Below, piece after piece: positions 51,729 to 60,295 of a stretch of 64,000 nucleotides of DNA. Where the stretch lies: NCBI RefSeq assembly GCF_002009175.1, contig NZ_CP018047.1, forward strand, positions 5,208,001 through 5,272,000, given 5' to 3'. The DNA comes from Streptomyces niveus. Lineage in GTDB: Bacteria > Actinomycetota > Actinomycetes > Streptomycetales > Streptomycetaceae. A program made the translations under genes and the position numbers. The notes beneath the pieces are model-generated. The model was not told the DNA's origin. It saw nothing but the letters and a program-made list of their open reading frames with translations, and searched no databases. The number at the start of each line of letters is the position of its first letter. Positions within the stretch are counted from its first letter, which is position 1.

Positions 51729-52368
51729 GGCGACGCTCCAATGCTCGCATGAGAAGGGATGCCGGATAGGAGATGACGATGAAGGCCACACCCACGACGG
51801 TGAAGACCTCGACGGTCAGGAAGGTCTCGGAGGCGAACTGCCGTGCCTGGCCGAGCATTTCCATCACTCCGATGACGAAGATCATCGGGGTGTCCTTCAG
51901 CATCGCGATGACGTAGTTGCCCAGTGCGGGCACGACGCGGCGGATCGCCTGCGGCAGGATCACCGCACCCCAGGTGCGGGTCCTCGGCAGGCTGAGCGCC
52001 TTGGCCGCCTCCCACTGGCCGGCCGGGACGCCGTCGATGCCCGCCCGGTAGACCTCGGCGGTGTACGTCGAGTAGTGCAGGCCCAGGCCGACGACACCGG
52101 TCACCATGGCGCTGAGCGTGACACCCCACTCGGGGAGCACGTAGTAGAGGAAGAACAGCTGCACGAGCAGCGGGGTGTTGCGGACGAACTCGGTGAGGAT
52201 GTTCACCGGCCACCGCACCACCGCCAGACTCGACCGCTGGGCCATCGCCCAGACGAGACCGAGGGCGAAGGCGAGCAGCGCGCCCAGGACCAGCGCCTGG
52301 AGCGTGACGAGCAGGCCGTCCCAGAACATCGGCATGAAGTCGCCGACCGCGGACCAGTTCCACTCCAT
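51718..52368 (-). CDS. ABC importer permease (EhuD-like)
   Basis: A 216-aa membrane protein with five hydrophobic segments and the HisM-type permease loop GVPAGQWEAAKALSLPRTRTWGAVILPQA, which contacts the ATPase. EFVRNTPLLVQLFFLYY is also typical of amino acid permeases. Its ATG overlaps the stop of the upstream permease by one base (TGATG). Pairs with the next gene as a heterodimeric channel. Confidence 0.87.
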   Translation of the reverse strand: MEWNWSAVGDFMPMFWDGLLVTLQALVLGALLAFALGLVWAMAQRSSLAVVRWPVNILTEFVRNTPLLVQLFFLYYVLPEWGVTLSAMVTGVVGLGLHYSTYTAEVYRAGIDGVPAGQWEAAKALSLPRTRTWGAVILPQAIRRVVPALGNYVIAMLKDTPMIFVIGVMEMLGQARQFASETFLTVEVFTVVGVAFIVISYPASLLMRALERRLVR

Positions 52369-53108
52369 CAGCTCTCACCTCCCGCGTTCGCCGAAACGGC
52401 GTTCCGGCGGGAGAGGCCGAGCTTGCTCACGACGCCCCCCGTCTTCTCGGGGCGCTGACCGATCCCGGCCTTCGCCTGTCGTTCCAGGACGCGCATACCG
52501 CGCGTGAGCACGAAGGCGAGCACGAAGTACATCAGCAGGATGACCGTGTAGACGGGCGCGCTCTGGCCCGTCGCGTTACGCACCAGCGACGCACCGAAGG
52601 CGATGTCGGCCACGCCCATGATGGAGACCAGTGCCGTGCCCTTGAGCAGCTCGATCAGCAGGTTGTTGAACGGCGGGATCATCTCCGGCCAGGCCTGCGG
52701 CAGGATGATCTTCCGCAGCTGCTGGGCGGGCGTGAAGCTCAGTGCGATCCCCGCCTCGCGCTGAGCGGGAGCCACGGCCTGCACCGCGCCGCGGACGACC
52801 TCGGAGCCGTACGCCCCGTAGGTGAGCCCCAGCGCCAGCGTCGCCGCCCACATCGGGACGAGCTGCCAGCCGAAGCCCAGCGGGAGCACGAAGAAGATCC
52901 AGAACATCAGGATCAGCGCGGACGTACCGCGGAAGATCTCGAAGTAGGCCCCGGATATGAACCGGACTATCCACAGACGGTGGGCGCGGGCGAGTCCGAC
53001 GACCAGCGCGACCACGGCCGCCAGCGCGGAGCTGAAGATCGTCAGCTGGACGGTGATCCACACGCCTTCGAGGAGAAGTTTCCACAGGCCCCAGGTGATC
53101 TCACTCAT
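52368..53108 (-). CDS. ABC importer permease (EhuC-like)
   Basis: A 246-aa membrane protein homologous to the other permease, with FRGTSALILMFWIFF and the ATPase-contact loop AVAPAQREAGIALSFTPAQQLRKIILPQA. The C-terminal ~25 residues are a charged tail. The ATG at 53108 overlaps the binding-protein stop (ATGA). Confidence 0.87.
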   Translation of the reverse strand: MSEITWGLWKLLLEGVWITVQLTIFSSALAAVVALVVGLARAHRLWIVRFISGAYFEIFRGTSALILMFWIFFVLPLGFGWQLVPMWAATLALGLTYGAYGSEVVRGAVQAVAPAQREAGIALSFTPAQQLRKIILPQAWPEMIPPFNNLLIELLKGTALVSIMGVADIAFGASLVRNATGQSAPVYTVILLMYFVLAFVLTRGMRVLERQAKAGIGQRPEKTGGVVSKLGLSRRNAVSANAGGES

Positions 53109-54025
53109 GGCGCGCACTTCTCCTTCGCCGTGATGGTCGTCATCTGGTCCTTCGTGAAGCCGAAGGGCCGCATGATCTCCAGCAGCTCACCGCTCTTCTT
53201 GAGCTTGTGCAGCTCGCGGTTGAAGGAGTCGCGGAGGTTGGTCTCCGGCGAGCGGAAGGCGAAGCCGCCGACGTCGATGACGGGCTTGCCGTCGACGATC
53301 GGTGTGACCTCCTTGGTCGCCTCGGCCTTCGTGCTGTCGGTCTCCTTGATCACGTTGAACACCGTGACCGCCGTACCGGCGAAGACATCGACGCGGCCCT
53401 GTTCGACGGCGAGCAGCCCGGCCAGCTGGTCGGGCAGGGTCGTGATGCTCTTGACCCCGGCCTCCTCCGCGTAACCGATCTCCGCGTAGCCGACGCCCGT
53501 CGCCATCCTGGCGCCGGCGTCGGCTATGTCCTTGTACGTGTGGAGATTCTTCGGATTCCCCTTCGGCACGATGAACGCGTCGAGCATCTGGTATTCGGGG
53601 TCGGCGAAGATGACCTGTTCGCAGCGCTCGGGATTGATGTACATCCCGGCGGCGACCACATCGAATTGGAGCGAGTTGAGACCGGTGATCAGCGAACCGA
53701 ACTCGGTGGCGAAGGGCTGGACGTCGTCCACGCCCAACTCCTTGAAGATCCGCGAGGCGATGGCCGGGGCGGAGCCCGTCATCTCACCGTCCTTGCCGAT
53801 GTAGCTGTACGGCTGCTCGCCCGCCAGCCCGAGGCGCACCGTGCCCTTGGCGCGCAGCTGGTCGAGGAGGGTCCCTCCGTCCCCGTTGTCGGCGGTGGCC
53901 ACGCGGCTGCATCCGCTGGTGGCCCCGACAGCGCCCGCGACACCGAGTGCCGCGGCACCCGCGAGCAGCGAGCGGCGCCGGAGCCCTCTTCCCGTGCTTG
54001 TGTTGTTCCCCTTTAGTGGAGCCAT
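53105..54025 (-). CDS. ABC importer substrate-binding lipoprotein (EhuB-like)
   Basis: A 306-aa binding protein. LRRRSLLAGAAALGVAGAVGATSGC is a Tat-type twin-Arg signal ending in a lipobox Cys, so export is folded and lipid-anchored. The periplasmic-binding fold type II is seen in VRLGLAGEQPYSYIGKDGEMTGSAPAIASRIFKELGV and DVVAAGMYINPERCEQVIF. The ligand is probably a small polar acid or amide; the ectoine label is by homology only. The ATG at 54025 is used; an upstream ATG at 54067 has no ribosome binding site. First gene of the operon. Confidence 0.83.
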   Translation of the reverse strand: MAPLKGNNTSTGRGLRRRSLLAGAAALGVAGAVGATSGCSRVATADNGDGGTLLDQLRAKGTVRLGLAGEQPYSYIGKDGEMTGSAPAIASRIFKELGVDDVQPFATEFGSLITGLNSLQFDVVAAGMYINPERCEQVIFADPEYQMLDAFIVPKGNPKNLHTYKDIADAGARMATGVGYAEIGYAEEAGVKSITTLPDQLAGLLAVEQGRVDVFAGTAVTVFNVIKETDSTKAEATKEVTPIVDGKPVIDVGGFAFRSPETNLRDSFNRELHKLKKSGELLEIMRPFGFTKDQMTTITAKEKCAP

Positions 54026-54206
54026 AGGCGCGCGGCTACCCGAAACGACCGAGGGTATGCGGATCATTTTCGGACCGATATGCCTATCGTTGTACGCGCG
54101 TCACATACGAGAGACGGGGCCCTTCGGCCCCGCATTCGTGCGGCGGGGGCGGGTATTCATGGCCGGACACAGGCTGTACGAACCGACCGGAAGGGCGCGA
54201 AGACTT

Positions 54207-54707
54207 ATGAGCGACCGCTTCATCGAAGTGTCCCTGGACAAGCGCGGCGTCCGTTGCACCGCCAAGCTCCTCGATGACCTGGCCCCGATCACCTGCGCCG
54301 CGGTGTGGGAGGCGCTGCCGCTGGGCGGTGACGTCTACCACGCGAAGTACGCGCGCAACGAGATCTACGCGCTGATGCCCGGGTTCGCGGCCGAGGAACC
54401 ACCGCTGGAGAACCCGACGGTCACCCCCATTCCGGGTGATCTGTGCTACTTCACCTTCTCGGACACGGTGCTCGGCACCACGTCGTACGGGTACGAGGAG
54501 CAGGCCGCGCACCGGGGCCGCCGTACCGTCGTCGACCTCGCGCTGTTCTACGAGCGCAACAACCTGCTGATCAACGGCGACACGGGATGGATCCCCGGGA
54601 TCGTCTGGGGCTCGGTGGTCGAGGGCCTGGACGAGATGGCGGAAGCCTGCCAGGACCTCTGGCGCGCGGGCGCGACGGGCGAGACGCTCAACTTCCGGCG
54701 GGTCTGA
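54207..54707 (+). CDS. DUF3830 family protein
   Basis: A 166-aa cytoplasmic protein of the DUF3830 (cyclophilin-like fold) family: APITCAAVWEALPLGGDVYHAKYARNEIYALMPG and PIPGDLCYFTF are its signatures. DUF3830 genes are regularly found with amidases and ABC importers, as here; the reaction is not known. The ATG at 54207 follows GGAAGG and GAAG. It is divergent from the importer operon, sharing a 180-bp promoter region. Confidence 0.8.
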   Translation: MSDRFIEVSLDKRGVRCTAKLLDDLAPITCAAVWEALPLGGDVYHAKYARNEIYALMPGFAAEEPPLENPTVTPIPGDLCYFTFSDTVLGTTSYGYEEQAAHRGRRTVVDLALFYERNNLLINGDTGWIPGIVWGSVVEGLDEMAEACQDLWRAGATGETLNFRRV

Positions 54708-54734
54708 AGGCTTGTCCTCACGGGTCTGAACGCT

Positions 54735-54906
54735 TGTCCTCAATCGCCGGACGGGCTTTATCTGCCCGGCCGGCGGGCCCTGGCTGCCGTAGGCACGCCG
54801 ACGGGGCCGCGCGGCTCGTGGGCCGCGTTTGTCCTCAAGCGCCCGACGGGCCGCGTTTTCATCGCCGGACGGGCTGCATTCGCAGCCCGTCCGGCGATTG
54901 AGGACA
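54735..54906. repeat. Palindromic intergenic repeat with 23-bp terminal inverted repeats
   Basis: A 172-bp element with a perfect 23-bp inverted repeat at its ends (54735-54757 and 54884-54906; core CAATCGCCGGACGGGCT). Near its right end ATCGCCGGACGGGCT and its complement form a tight hairpin (54861-54898) that can terminate transcription of the convergent DUF3830 and amidase genes. A partial arm of the same family occurs at 34258-34274. Confidence 0.8.
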
Positions 54907-54930
54907 GCCTGTCCCGCGGGCCGGGAGGGG

Positions 54931-56340
54931 CTACGCGCCGGTCGGGGCCGGGAGTGACGCCGCGCCCGACTCGTAGAGCGCGTGGGCCGCCCGCATCACC
55001 AGGGCGTCCGCGTGGCGCGCGCCGATCAGCTGGAGGCCGATCGGCAGCCCGTCCTCGTCCACCCCGCACGGCACCGTCGCCGCGGGCTGCTGCGTGAGGT
55101 TGAAGGGGTACGTGAACGGGGTCCAGCCGGTCCAGCGGCGGTGCCCCGAGCCCTTCGGCGTCTCCACGCCCGCCTCGAAGGCCGCGATCGGCAGCGTGGG
55201 CGTCACCAGCAGGTCGTACGTCTCGTGGAACCTGCCGAGCCGCCGCCCCAGCTCCATCCGCGCGTCCACGGCCGCCAGATAGTCCAGCGCGCTCGCCCGC
55301 TCCCCCTCCGCCACGATCTCCCGGAGCCCCGGGTCGAGCAGTTCGCGCTGCTCCTCGCCGAGCGACTGCGTCACCCGCGCCGCACCCGAGAACCACAGTG
55401 TGTGGAACGCCTCCACCGGATCCGAGATGTCCGGGTCGGCCTCCTCGATGTACGCGCCCAGCTCGGCGAGCCGCCCCACCCCGCGCCGTACGGCCGCCGC
55501 CACGGACGGCCGCACCGCGACCTGGCCGCCGAACGACGGCGAGTACGCGATCCGCAGCCCCGCGACCCCCTCCGACAGGGTGGCGGTGACGCCCGGTGCC
55601 GGGGCGAGCTGCGACCAGTCGCGCCAGTCGGCGCCGCTGATGACGTCGAGCAGCAGCGCGGCGTCGGCGGCGTCGCGCGCCATCGGACCGGCGTGCGCCA
55701 GCGTGCCGAAGGGGCTGGACGGGAAGAGCGGGATCCGCCCGTAGGTGGGCTTGAGCCCGAAGATGCCGCAGAACGACGCCGGGATCCGGACCGAGCCGCC
55801 GCCGTCCGTGCCGATCGACAGCGGACCGGCGCCGAGCGCGACCGCCGCGGCGCTGCCGCCGCTGGACCCGCCGGCCGTCCGGGACAGGTCGTACGGGTTA
55901 CGGGTGACCCCGTTCAGCGGTGAGTCCGTCACGCCCTTCCAGCCGAACTCCGGGGTCGTCGTCTTGCCGATGAGGACCGCTCCGTGCTCGCGCAGCCGCG
56001 CCACCGCCGGGGCGTCGTCCGGCCACGGGCCCGCCGGATCGACCGTCCGCGAACCGCGCAGGGTCGGCCCGCCGCGCTGGAGGAAGATGTCCTTGACGGA
56101 GACCGGGACACCGTCGAGCCGCCCCCGCGGTTCCTTTCTGTGCCACCGGCCGGCGGCGTCCTCCGCGGCGGCCAGCGCCTCGTCGGCGTCGACCCGGACG
56201 AAGGCGTTGACGAGCGGTTCGACCGCCTCGATCCGTTCCAGCGCGGCGCGCACCGCGTCGACCGGCGAGAAGTCGCCCTTCTCGTAGCCGGCCAGCAGCT
56301 GTCGTGCGGTGAGATCGGTGAGGAACATGGACTCAGTCAT
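54931..56340 (-). CDS. amidase signature enzyme
   Basis: A 469-aa amidase-signature hydrolase. Catalytic Lys83 (PVSVKD), cis-Ser in TAGGSSGGSAAAVALG (~156-170) and nucleophile Ser183 in GTDGGGSVRIPASF are intact. Length fits the family. It would release ammonia from an amide or a ureido compound. The ATG at 56340 overlaps the stop of the upstream dehydrogenase; ATG at 56328 is an alternative. In context it is one step of the pathway served by the nearby importer. Confidence 0.87.
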   Translation of the reverse strand: MTESMFLTDLTARQLLAGYEKGDFSPVDAVRAALERIEAVEPLVNAFVRVDADEALAAAEDAAGRWHRKEPRGRLDGVPVSVKDIFLQRGGPTLRGSRTVDPAGPWPDDAPAVARLREHGAVLIGKTTTPEFGWKGVTDSPLNGVTRNPYDLSRTAGGSSGGSAAAVALGAGPLSIGTDGGGSVRIPASFCGIFGLKPTYGRIPLFPSSPFGTLAHAGPMARDAADAALLLDVISGADWRDWSQLAPAPGVTATLSEGVAGLRIAYSPSFGGQVAVRPSVAAAVRRGVGRLAELGAYIEEADPDISDPVEAFHTLWFSGAARVTQSLGEEQRELLDPGLREIVAEGERASALDYLAAVDARMELGRRLGRFHETYDLLVTPTLPIAAFEAGVETPKGSGHRRWTGWTPFTYPFNLTQQPAATVPCGVDEDGLPIGLQLIGARHADALVMRAAHALYESGAASLPAPTGA

Positions 56341-57283
56341 GCATGGGGACGTACCCACGTTTCTTGTCCACCACGTTAGGCAATGGCTCTCCGGACGCCC
56401 AGATGTCGTAAAGCTCGACGAACTGCTCGCCCAGTCGGTCGCGCCAGCCGACGGTGTCACCGCTCATGTGGGGCGACACGATCAGGCCCGGCACGTCCCA
56501 CAGCCGGCTCTCCGGATCGAGCGGCTCCGCCTCGAAGACATCGAGGGCGGCGCCCGCGATCCAGCGCTTGGCCACGGCGTCCGCCAGAGCTTTCTCGTCG
56601 ACGAGCTGGCCGCGCCCCACATTGATGAAGTGTGCCGAGGGCTGCATCAGACCGAAGAGACGCGAGTCGAACATGCCGCGCGTGCTCTCGGTGAGCGGCG
56701 CCGCGCAGATCACCCAGTCGGAGCGGGTGAGGAGGCGGTCCAACTGGTCGGCGCCGTGGATTCCCGGGCGCGCGGTGCGGCCGGTGATCGCCACCGTCAC
56801 GCCGAGCGCCCTCAGGGTCCCGGCGATCGCCCGGCCGATCGGGCCCGCGCCGACGACGGTCGCCCGGCTCTCGGCCACCCGTAGTCCCTCGCGGTGGCGC
56901 CAGCGCCGCTGACGCTGCAGTTCGAGAGTTCCCGGCAGGTCCTTGGCCATGGCAAGTACAAGACTTGCCACATATTCGGCAATGGGCTCCTCGAAGATGC
57001 CGCGGGCGTTGGTGACGACTGTTTCGGAGTTGATCAGTTCGGGGCAGAGCAGCCGGTCCACGCCGGCGCTCGCCGTATGCACCCAGCCGGGCCTCGGTCC
57101 GTCCCCCGGCCAGGCCAGCCGGATCGCGTCGGATGTGAAGTCCCACGCCAACAGGACGTCAGCCAGGGGGAGTTGGTCGGCGAGCGAGGACTCGTCGGCG
57201 TACCGGACATGCGCCCGACCGGTCAGCCGGCCGAGGCGCGGCGGCGGGTCGGCACCCAGGACGAGAAGGGTCGGTTCGGTCAT
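56333..57283 (-). CDS. D-2-hydroxyacid dehydrogenase
   Basis: A 316-aa NAD-dependent dehydrogenase. VVGAGPIGRAIAG is the Rossmann motif (~145-157), INVGRGQLVDEKAL holds the catalytic Arg region, FEAEPLDPESRLWDVPGLIVSPHMSG gives the Glu and His of the relay. It would interconvert a 2-hydroxy acid and 2-oxo acid. The ATG at 57283 follows GGAAGGG. Operon with the amidase, and divergent from the two maleate-isomerase-like genes. Confidence 0.87.
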   Translation of the reverse strand: MTEPTLLVLGADPPPRLGRLTGRAHVRYADESSLADQLPLADVLLAWDFTSDAIRLAWPGDGPRPGWVHTASAGVDRLLCPELINSETVVTNARGIFEEPIAEYVASLVLAMAKDLPGTLELQRQRRWRHREGLRVAESRATVVGAGPIGRAIAGTLRALGVTVAITGRTARPGIHGADQLDRLLTRSDWVICAAPLTESTRGMFDSRLFGLMQPSAHFINVGRGQLVDEKALADAVAKRWIAGAALDVFEAEPLDPESRLWDVPGLIVSPHMSGDTVGWRDRLGEQFVELYDIWASGEPLPNVVDKKRGYVPMHD

Positions 57284-57413
57284 CGGGAGTACCCTTCCGA
57301 TCGGGTCGGGGATTTCCTCCAGGAAAATTCGTCGCAACGTATTTCCTGTGCTCATTGACCACGCTCGCATTCAGCTCCTACCGTCGTCAACAACAGCCAA
57401 AGGGGGCCGTGAG

Positions 57414-58376
57414 ATGGATGTCTCCTTTCTGGGCGGACCGCAGCCGCAGCGTGGCGTCGGTGTGGTCGCCCCATTCGACTTCGCTCTGGATCGTGAACTC
57501 TGGCGTTGGATGCCCGACGAGATCTCGCTGCGCCTGACGAGGACGCCCTACGTCCCCGTCGAGGTGTCGCTGGACCTTGCCCGGATCGTGAGTGAGCACG
57601 AGACTCTCGGAGAGGCGGTGATGGCGCTCGGTGCGTCCGAACCGGAGGTGATCGCGTACGCCTGCACGTCGGGCAGCTTCGTCGGCGGTGTCGTCGGGGA
57701 GCGGGCGATGTGCGAGGCGATGAACAGGGCGGGCGAGGTCCCCTCGCTCACCACGTCGGGCGCGCTGCTCGAAGCGCTCGAAGAGCTGGGCGCGAAACGG
57801 ATCGCGCTGGTGACCCCCTATACGGAGTCGGTCACCGAGTCGCTTGAGGAGTACCTGGCGGAGGCCGGGGTAACCGTCACGGGTCGCGCCTTCCTGGGGC
57901 TGACCCGGCACATCTGGAAGGTGCCGTACAGGTCGGTCGTGGACATGGCGCGACAGGCCGTCGTCGGTGCGGCCGACGCGCTGTTCATCAGCTGTACGAA
58001 CCTGCCGACGTACGACGCGATCCCGCAGTTGGAGGCCGAGCTGAGGATGCCGGTGCTGTCGGCGAACCAGGTCACGATGTGGGCGGCCCTGCGCAGAATC
58101 GGTGCGCACGCGGTCGGCCCGTACCAGGGCCTGCTGCTCAACCCGCCCCCGGCGCGCCACGTGCCTACGCTGGAGGGGATGGGAGAAATCCCTGAGATGC
58201 CCGAGGTCCGCCGGTTCCCGGAGATGTCCGGGATCGGTGACATCCCCGGCATCGCGGAGATGGGGCGGATGGAACCGGTCCAGCACCTGCAGGACGCCCA
58301 GCCGGCCCAGCCCGGCGAGTGGGCGCAGCCCTCCCAGCCGGACGCTCCGACAGAGGAACAGGAAGGGTGGACATGA
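57414..58376 (+). CDS. maleate isomerase / arylmalonate decarboxylase family protein 1
   Basis: A 320-aa Asp/Glu racemase-superfamily protein. Both catalytic Cys of maleate cis-trans isomerases are present: Cys84 in YACTSGSF and Cys194 in ISCTNLPTYD. The enzyme part ends near residue 250; the remaining ~70 residues are an unusual Met/Glu/Pro/Gly-rich extension (GMGEIPEMPEV, GIGDIPGIAEMG) without known function. The ATG at 57414 lies near the GGGGGCC of the leader. Overlaps the next gene (ATGA). Confidence 0.83.
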   Translation: MDVSFLGGPQPQRGVGVVAPFDFALDRELWRWMPDEISLRLTRTPYVPVEVSLDLARIVSEHETLGEAVMALGASEPEVIAYACTSGSFVGGVVGERAMCEAMNRAGEVPSLTTSGALLEALEELGAKRIALVTPYTESVTESLEEYLAEAGVTVTGRAFLGLTRHIWKVPYRSVVDMARQAVVGAADALFISCTNLPTYDAIPQLEAELRMPVLSANQVTMWAALRRIGAHAVGPYQGLLLNPPPARHVPTLEGMGEIPEMPEVRRFPEMSGIGDIPGIAEMGRMEPVQHLQDAQPAQPGEWAQPSQPDAPTEEQEGWT

Positions 58377-59092
58377 CGACCGTCGGACTTCTCTACCCCG
58401 GCCACTCCGCCGAGGACGACTACCCCCGTCTGGAGATGCTCTTCGACAGCGACATCAGACTGCCCCTCGTCCACACCGACATCGGTGAGGACGCCCACCG
58501 GGTCGACGCGCTCCTGGAAATGGGCTCGGCGCGGCGGCTGGCGGACGGTGTCGAGGAGCTGCGGATGGCGGGGGCCGAGTCCGTGGTCTGGGCGTGCACG
58601 AGCGGCAGCTTCGTGTACGGCTGGGACGGTGCCCACGAACAGGCACGGCAACTGGCCGTGGAGGCGGGACTGCCGGCCTCCAGCACCTCCTTCGCCTTCG
58701 CGCACGCCGTCCAGGCGCTGGGCGCCCGGAAGGTCGCGGTGGCCGCGACCTACCCGGAGGACGTCGCGGGCTACTTCGCCGCCTTCCTGAAGGCGGCGGG
58801 CATCGAGGTGGTCTCCACGCGCGGCAGCGGCATCATCACGGCGGCCGAGGTCGGCACCTGGGGCCGGGACGAAGTACTCGCCCTGGCCCGCGAGGGCGAC
58901 CATCCGGACGCGGAGGTGGTCCTGCTCCCGGACACGGCGCTGCACACCGCGGCGTACCTCCCGGAGCTGGAGGCGACCCTGGGCAAACCGGTCCTCACCG
59001 CGAACCAGGTGACGGTCTGGGAAGGGCTGCGCCTGGTGGAACGCCACGCGTGGGCCCCCAAGCTGGGGACGCTCTTCGCGAGCCGCGACTGA
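58373..59092 (+). CDS. maleate isomerase / arylmalonate decarboxylase family protein 2
   Basis: A 239-aa paralogue. Cys75 in WACTSGSF is kept, but the second Cys site reads LPDTALHT with no Cys, so a two-Cys isomerase or racemase mechanism is unlikely; a one-Cys decarboxylase-like or binding role is possible. The two proteins are translationally coupled and may form a hetero-oligomer. GGAAGGG upstream. Related pairs occur in ectoine-type catabolic clusters (EutA family). Confidence 0.83.
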   Translation: MTTVGLLYPGHSAEDDYPRLEMLFDSDIRLPLVHTDIGEDAHRVDALLEMGSARRLADGVEELRMAGAESVVWACTSGSFVYGWDGAHEQARQLAVEAGLPASSTSFAFAHAVQALGARKVAVAATYPEDVAGYFAAFLKAAGIEVVSTRGSGIITAAEVGTWGRDEVLALAREGDHPDAEVVLLPDTALHTAAYLPELEATLGKPVLTANQVTVWEGLRLVERHAWAPKLGTLFASRD

Positions 59093-59165
59093 GCTTCGGG
59101 CCCGGCCGGGGCCGCGACCAGGCTCCCGGCCCGGTCCGGGAATAAAACGGAGCCGTCCTCCTGTT

Positions 59166-59208
59166 GGTGCGGGCTGTACGTGATTCCCGCACCAGAAGGG
59201 CCCGCACC
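59166..59208 (+). promoter_or_regulatory. Leader with alternative hairpins before the monooxygenase gene
   Basis: GGTGCGGG (59166-59173) can pair with CCCGCACC at 59186-59193 or with the copy at 59201-59208, which abuts the GTG start. The two folds are mutually exclusive, and the ribosome binding site AGAAGGG (59194-59200) lies between them. Possibly a translational switch; possibly a chance direct repeat. Confidence 0.35.
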
Positions 59209-59209
59209 G

Positions 59210-60295
59210 GTGGTTGACGCAATTCGAGGTACGGCGCTGGGCAGCGCGCCCGTGCCGCTGTCCGTGCTGGATCTGGTCACCGTCGGCAGCGGGAGCACCG
59301 CCCGGCAGTCACTGCGGACCAGCGTCGAGATCGCCAAGCTCGGGGAGCGCAGGGGCTACCACCGCCACTGGGTCGCCGAGCACCACTCGATGCCCGGTGT
59401 CGCCTCGTCGTCACCCGCCGTGATCCTGGCCCATCTCGCCGCCCACACCGAGCGCATCCGGCTCGGTTCGGGCGGCGTCATGCTGCCCAACCACGCCCCG
59501 CTCGTCATCGCCGAGCAGTTCGGCACCCTGGAGGCCCTCGCGCCCGGACGGGTCGACCTCGGGCTCGGCCGGGCGCCCGGCACCGACGGGGCCACGGCCG
59601 CCGCGCTGCGCCGTACCGACCGGCTGAACGAAGGCGCCGACGACTTCCCGCAGCAGCTCGCCGAACTCACCCGCTTCCTGGACGACGACTTCCCGGACGG
59701 GCACCCGTACGCGCGGATCCACGCCGTCCCCGGCCCCGTCCAGGGTCCCGCAGCCCGGCCGCCGCTCTGGCTCCTCGGCTCCTCCGGGTTCAGCGCCCGG
59801 CTCGCCGCCACGCTCGGGCTGCCGTTCGCCTTCGCGCACCACTTCTCGGCGCAGAACACGATCCCCGCGCTGGACCTCTACCGCGAGTCCTTCCGGCCCT
59901 CGGCCGTGCTCGACGCCCCGTACGCGGTGATCGGCGTCGCCGCCCTCGCCGCCGAGGACGAGAACGAGGCACGCCGCCAGGTCCTGACCGGCGCGCTGTC
60001 GATGCTGCGCCTGCGTACCGGGCGCCCCGGACTGGTCCCGACGCCCGAGGAGGCGGAGGCGTACAGCTTCAGCCCGCAGGAGCGCGACTTCGTCGACGGC
60101 TGGCTGACGAACATCGTGCACGGCACCCCGGACGCCGTCCGCGCCGGTCTCGACGACCTCCAGAAGCGCACGGGCGCCGACGAGCTGATGCTCACCGCCA
60201 ACGCCCACGGCGGCGACGCGCGCCTGCGCAGCTACGGCCTGATCGCCGACGCGTACGGCCTCCCAGACGCGCTCCAGGCCCTGTCTTCAAAGTAG
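59210..60295 (+). CDS. LLM-class flavin-dependent monooxygenase
   Basis: A 361-aa bacterial-luciferase-like protein. The N-terminal strand PLSVLDLVTVGSGSTARQSL, WVAEHHSMPGVASSSP, RIRLGSGGVMLPNHAPLVIAEQFGTLEALAPGRVDLGLGRAPG and PLWLLGSSGFSARLAATLGLPFAFAHHF are family signatures. It probably uses FMNH2 to oxidise a small molecule. GTG start at 59210 with AGAAGGG upstream. The last codons and stop lie inside repeat copy 2, so the C-terminal LSSK was supplied by the repeat. Confidence 0.85.
   Translation: MVDAIRGTALGSAPVPLSVLDLVTVGSGSTARQSLRTSVEIAKLGERRGYHRHWVAEHHSMPGVASSSPAVILAHLAAHTERIRLGSGGVMLPNHAPLVIAEQFGTLEALAPGRVDLGLGRAPGTDGATAAALRRTDRLNEGADDFPQQLAELTRFLDDDFPDGHPYARIHAVPGPVQGPAARPPLWLLGSSGFSARLAATLGLPFAFAHHFSAQNTIPALDLYRESFRPSAVLDAPYAVIGVAALAAEDENEARRQVLTGALSMLRLRTGRPGLVPTPEEAEAYSFSPQERDFVDGWLTNIVHGTPDAVRAGLDDLQKRTGADELMLTANAHGGDARLRSYGLIADAYGLPDALQALSSK

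Noticed and set aside
50904..54025. Naming the importer ehuABCD with ectoine as substrate
   Set aside because: The family label is by homology only; the neighbouring enzymes do not include recognisable ectoine hydrolases.
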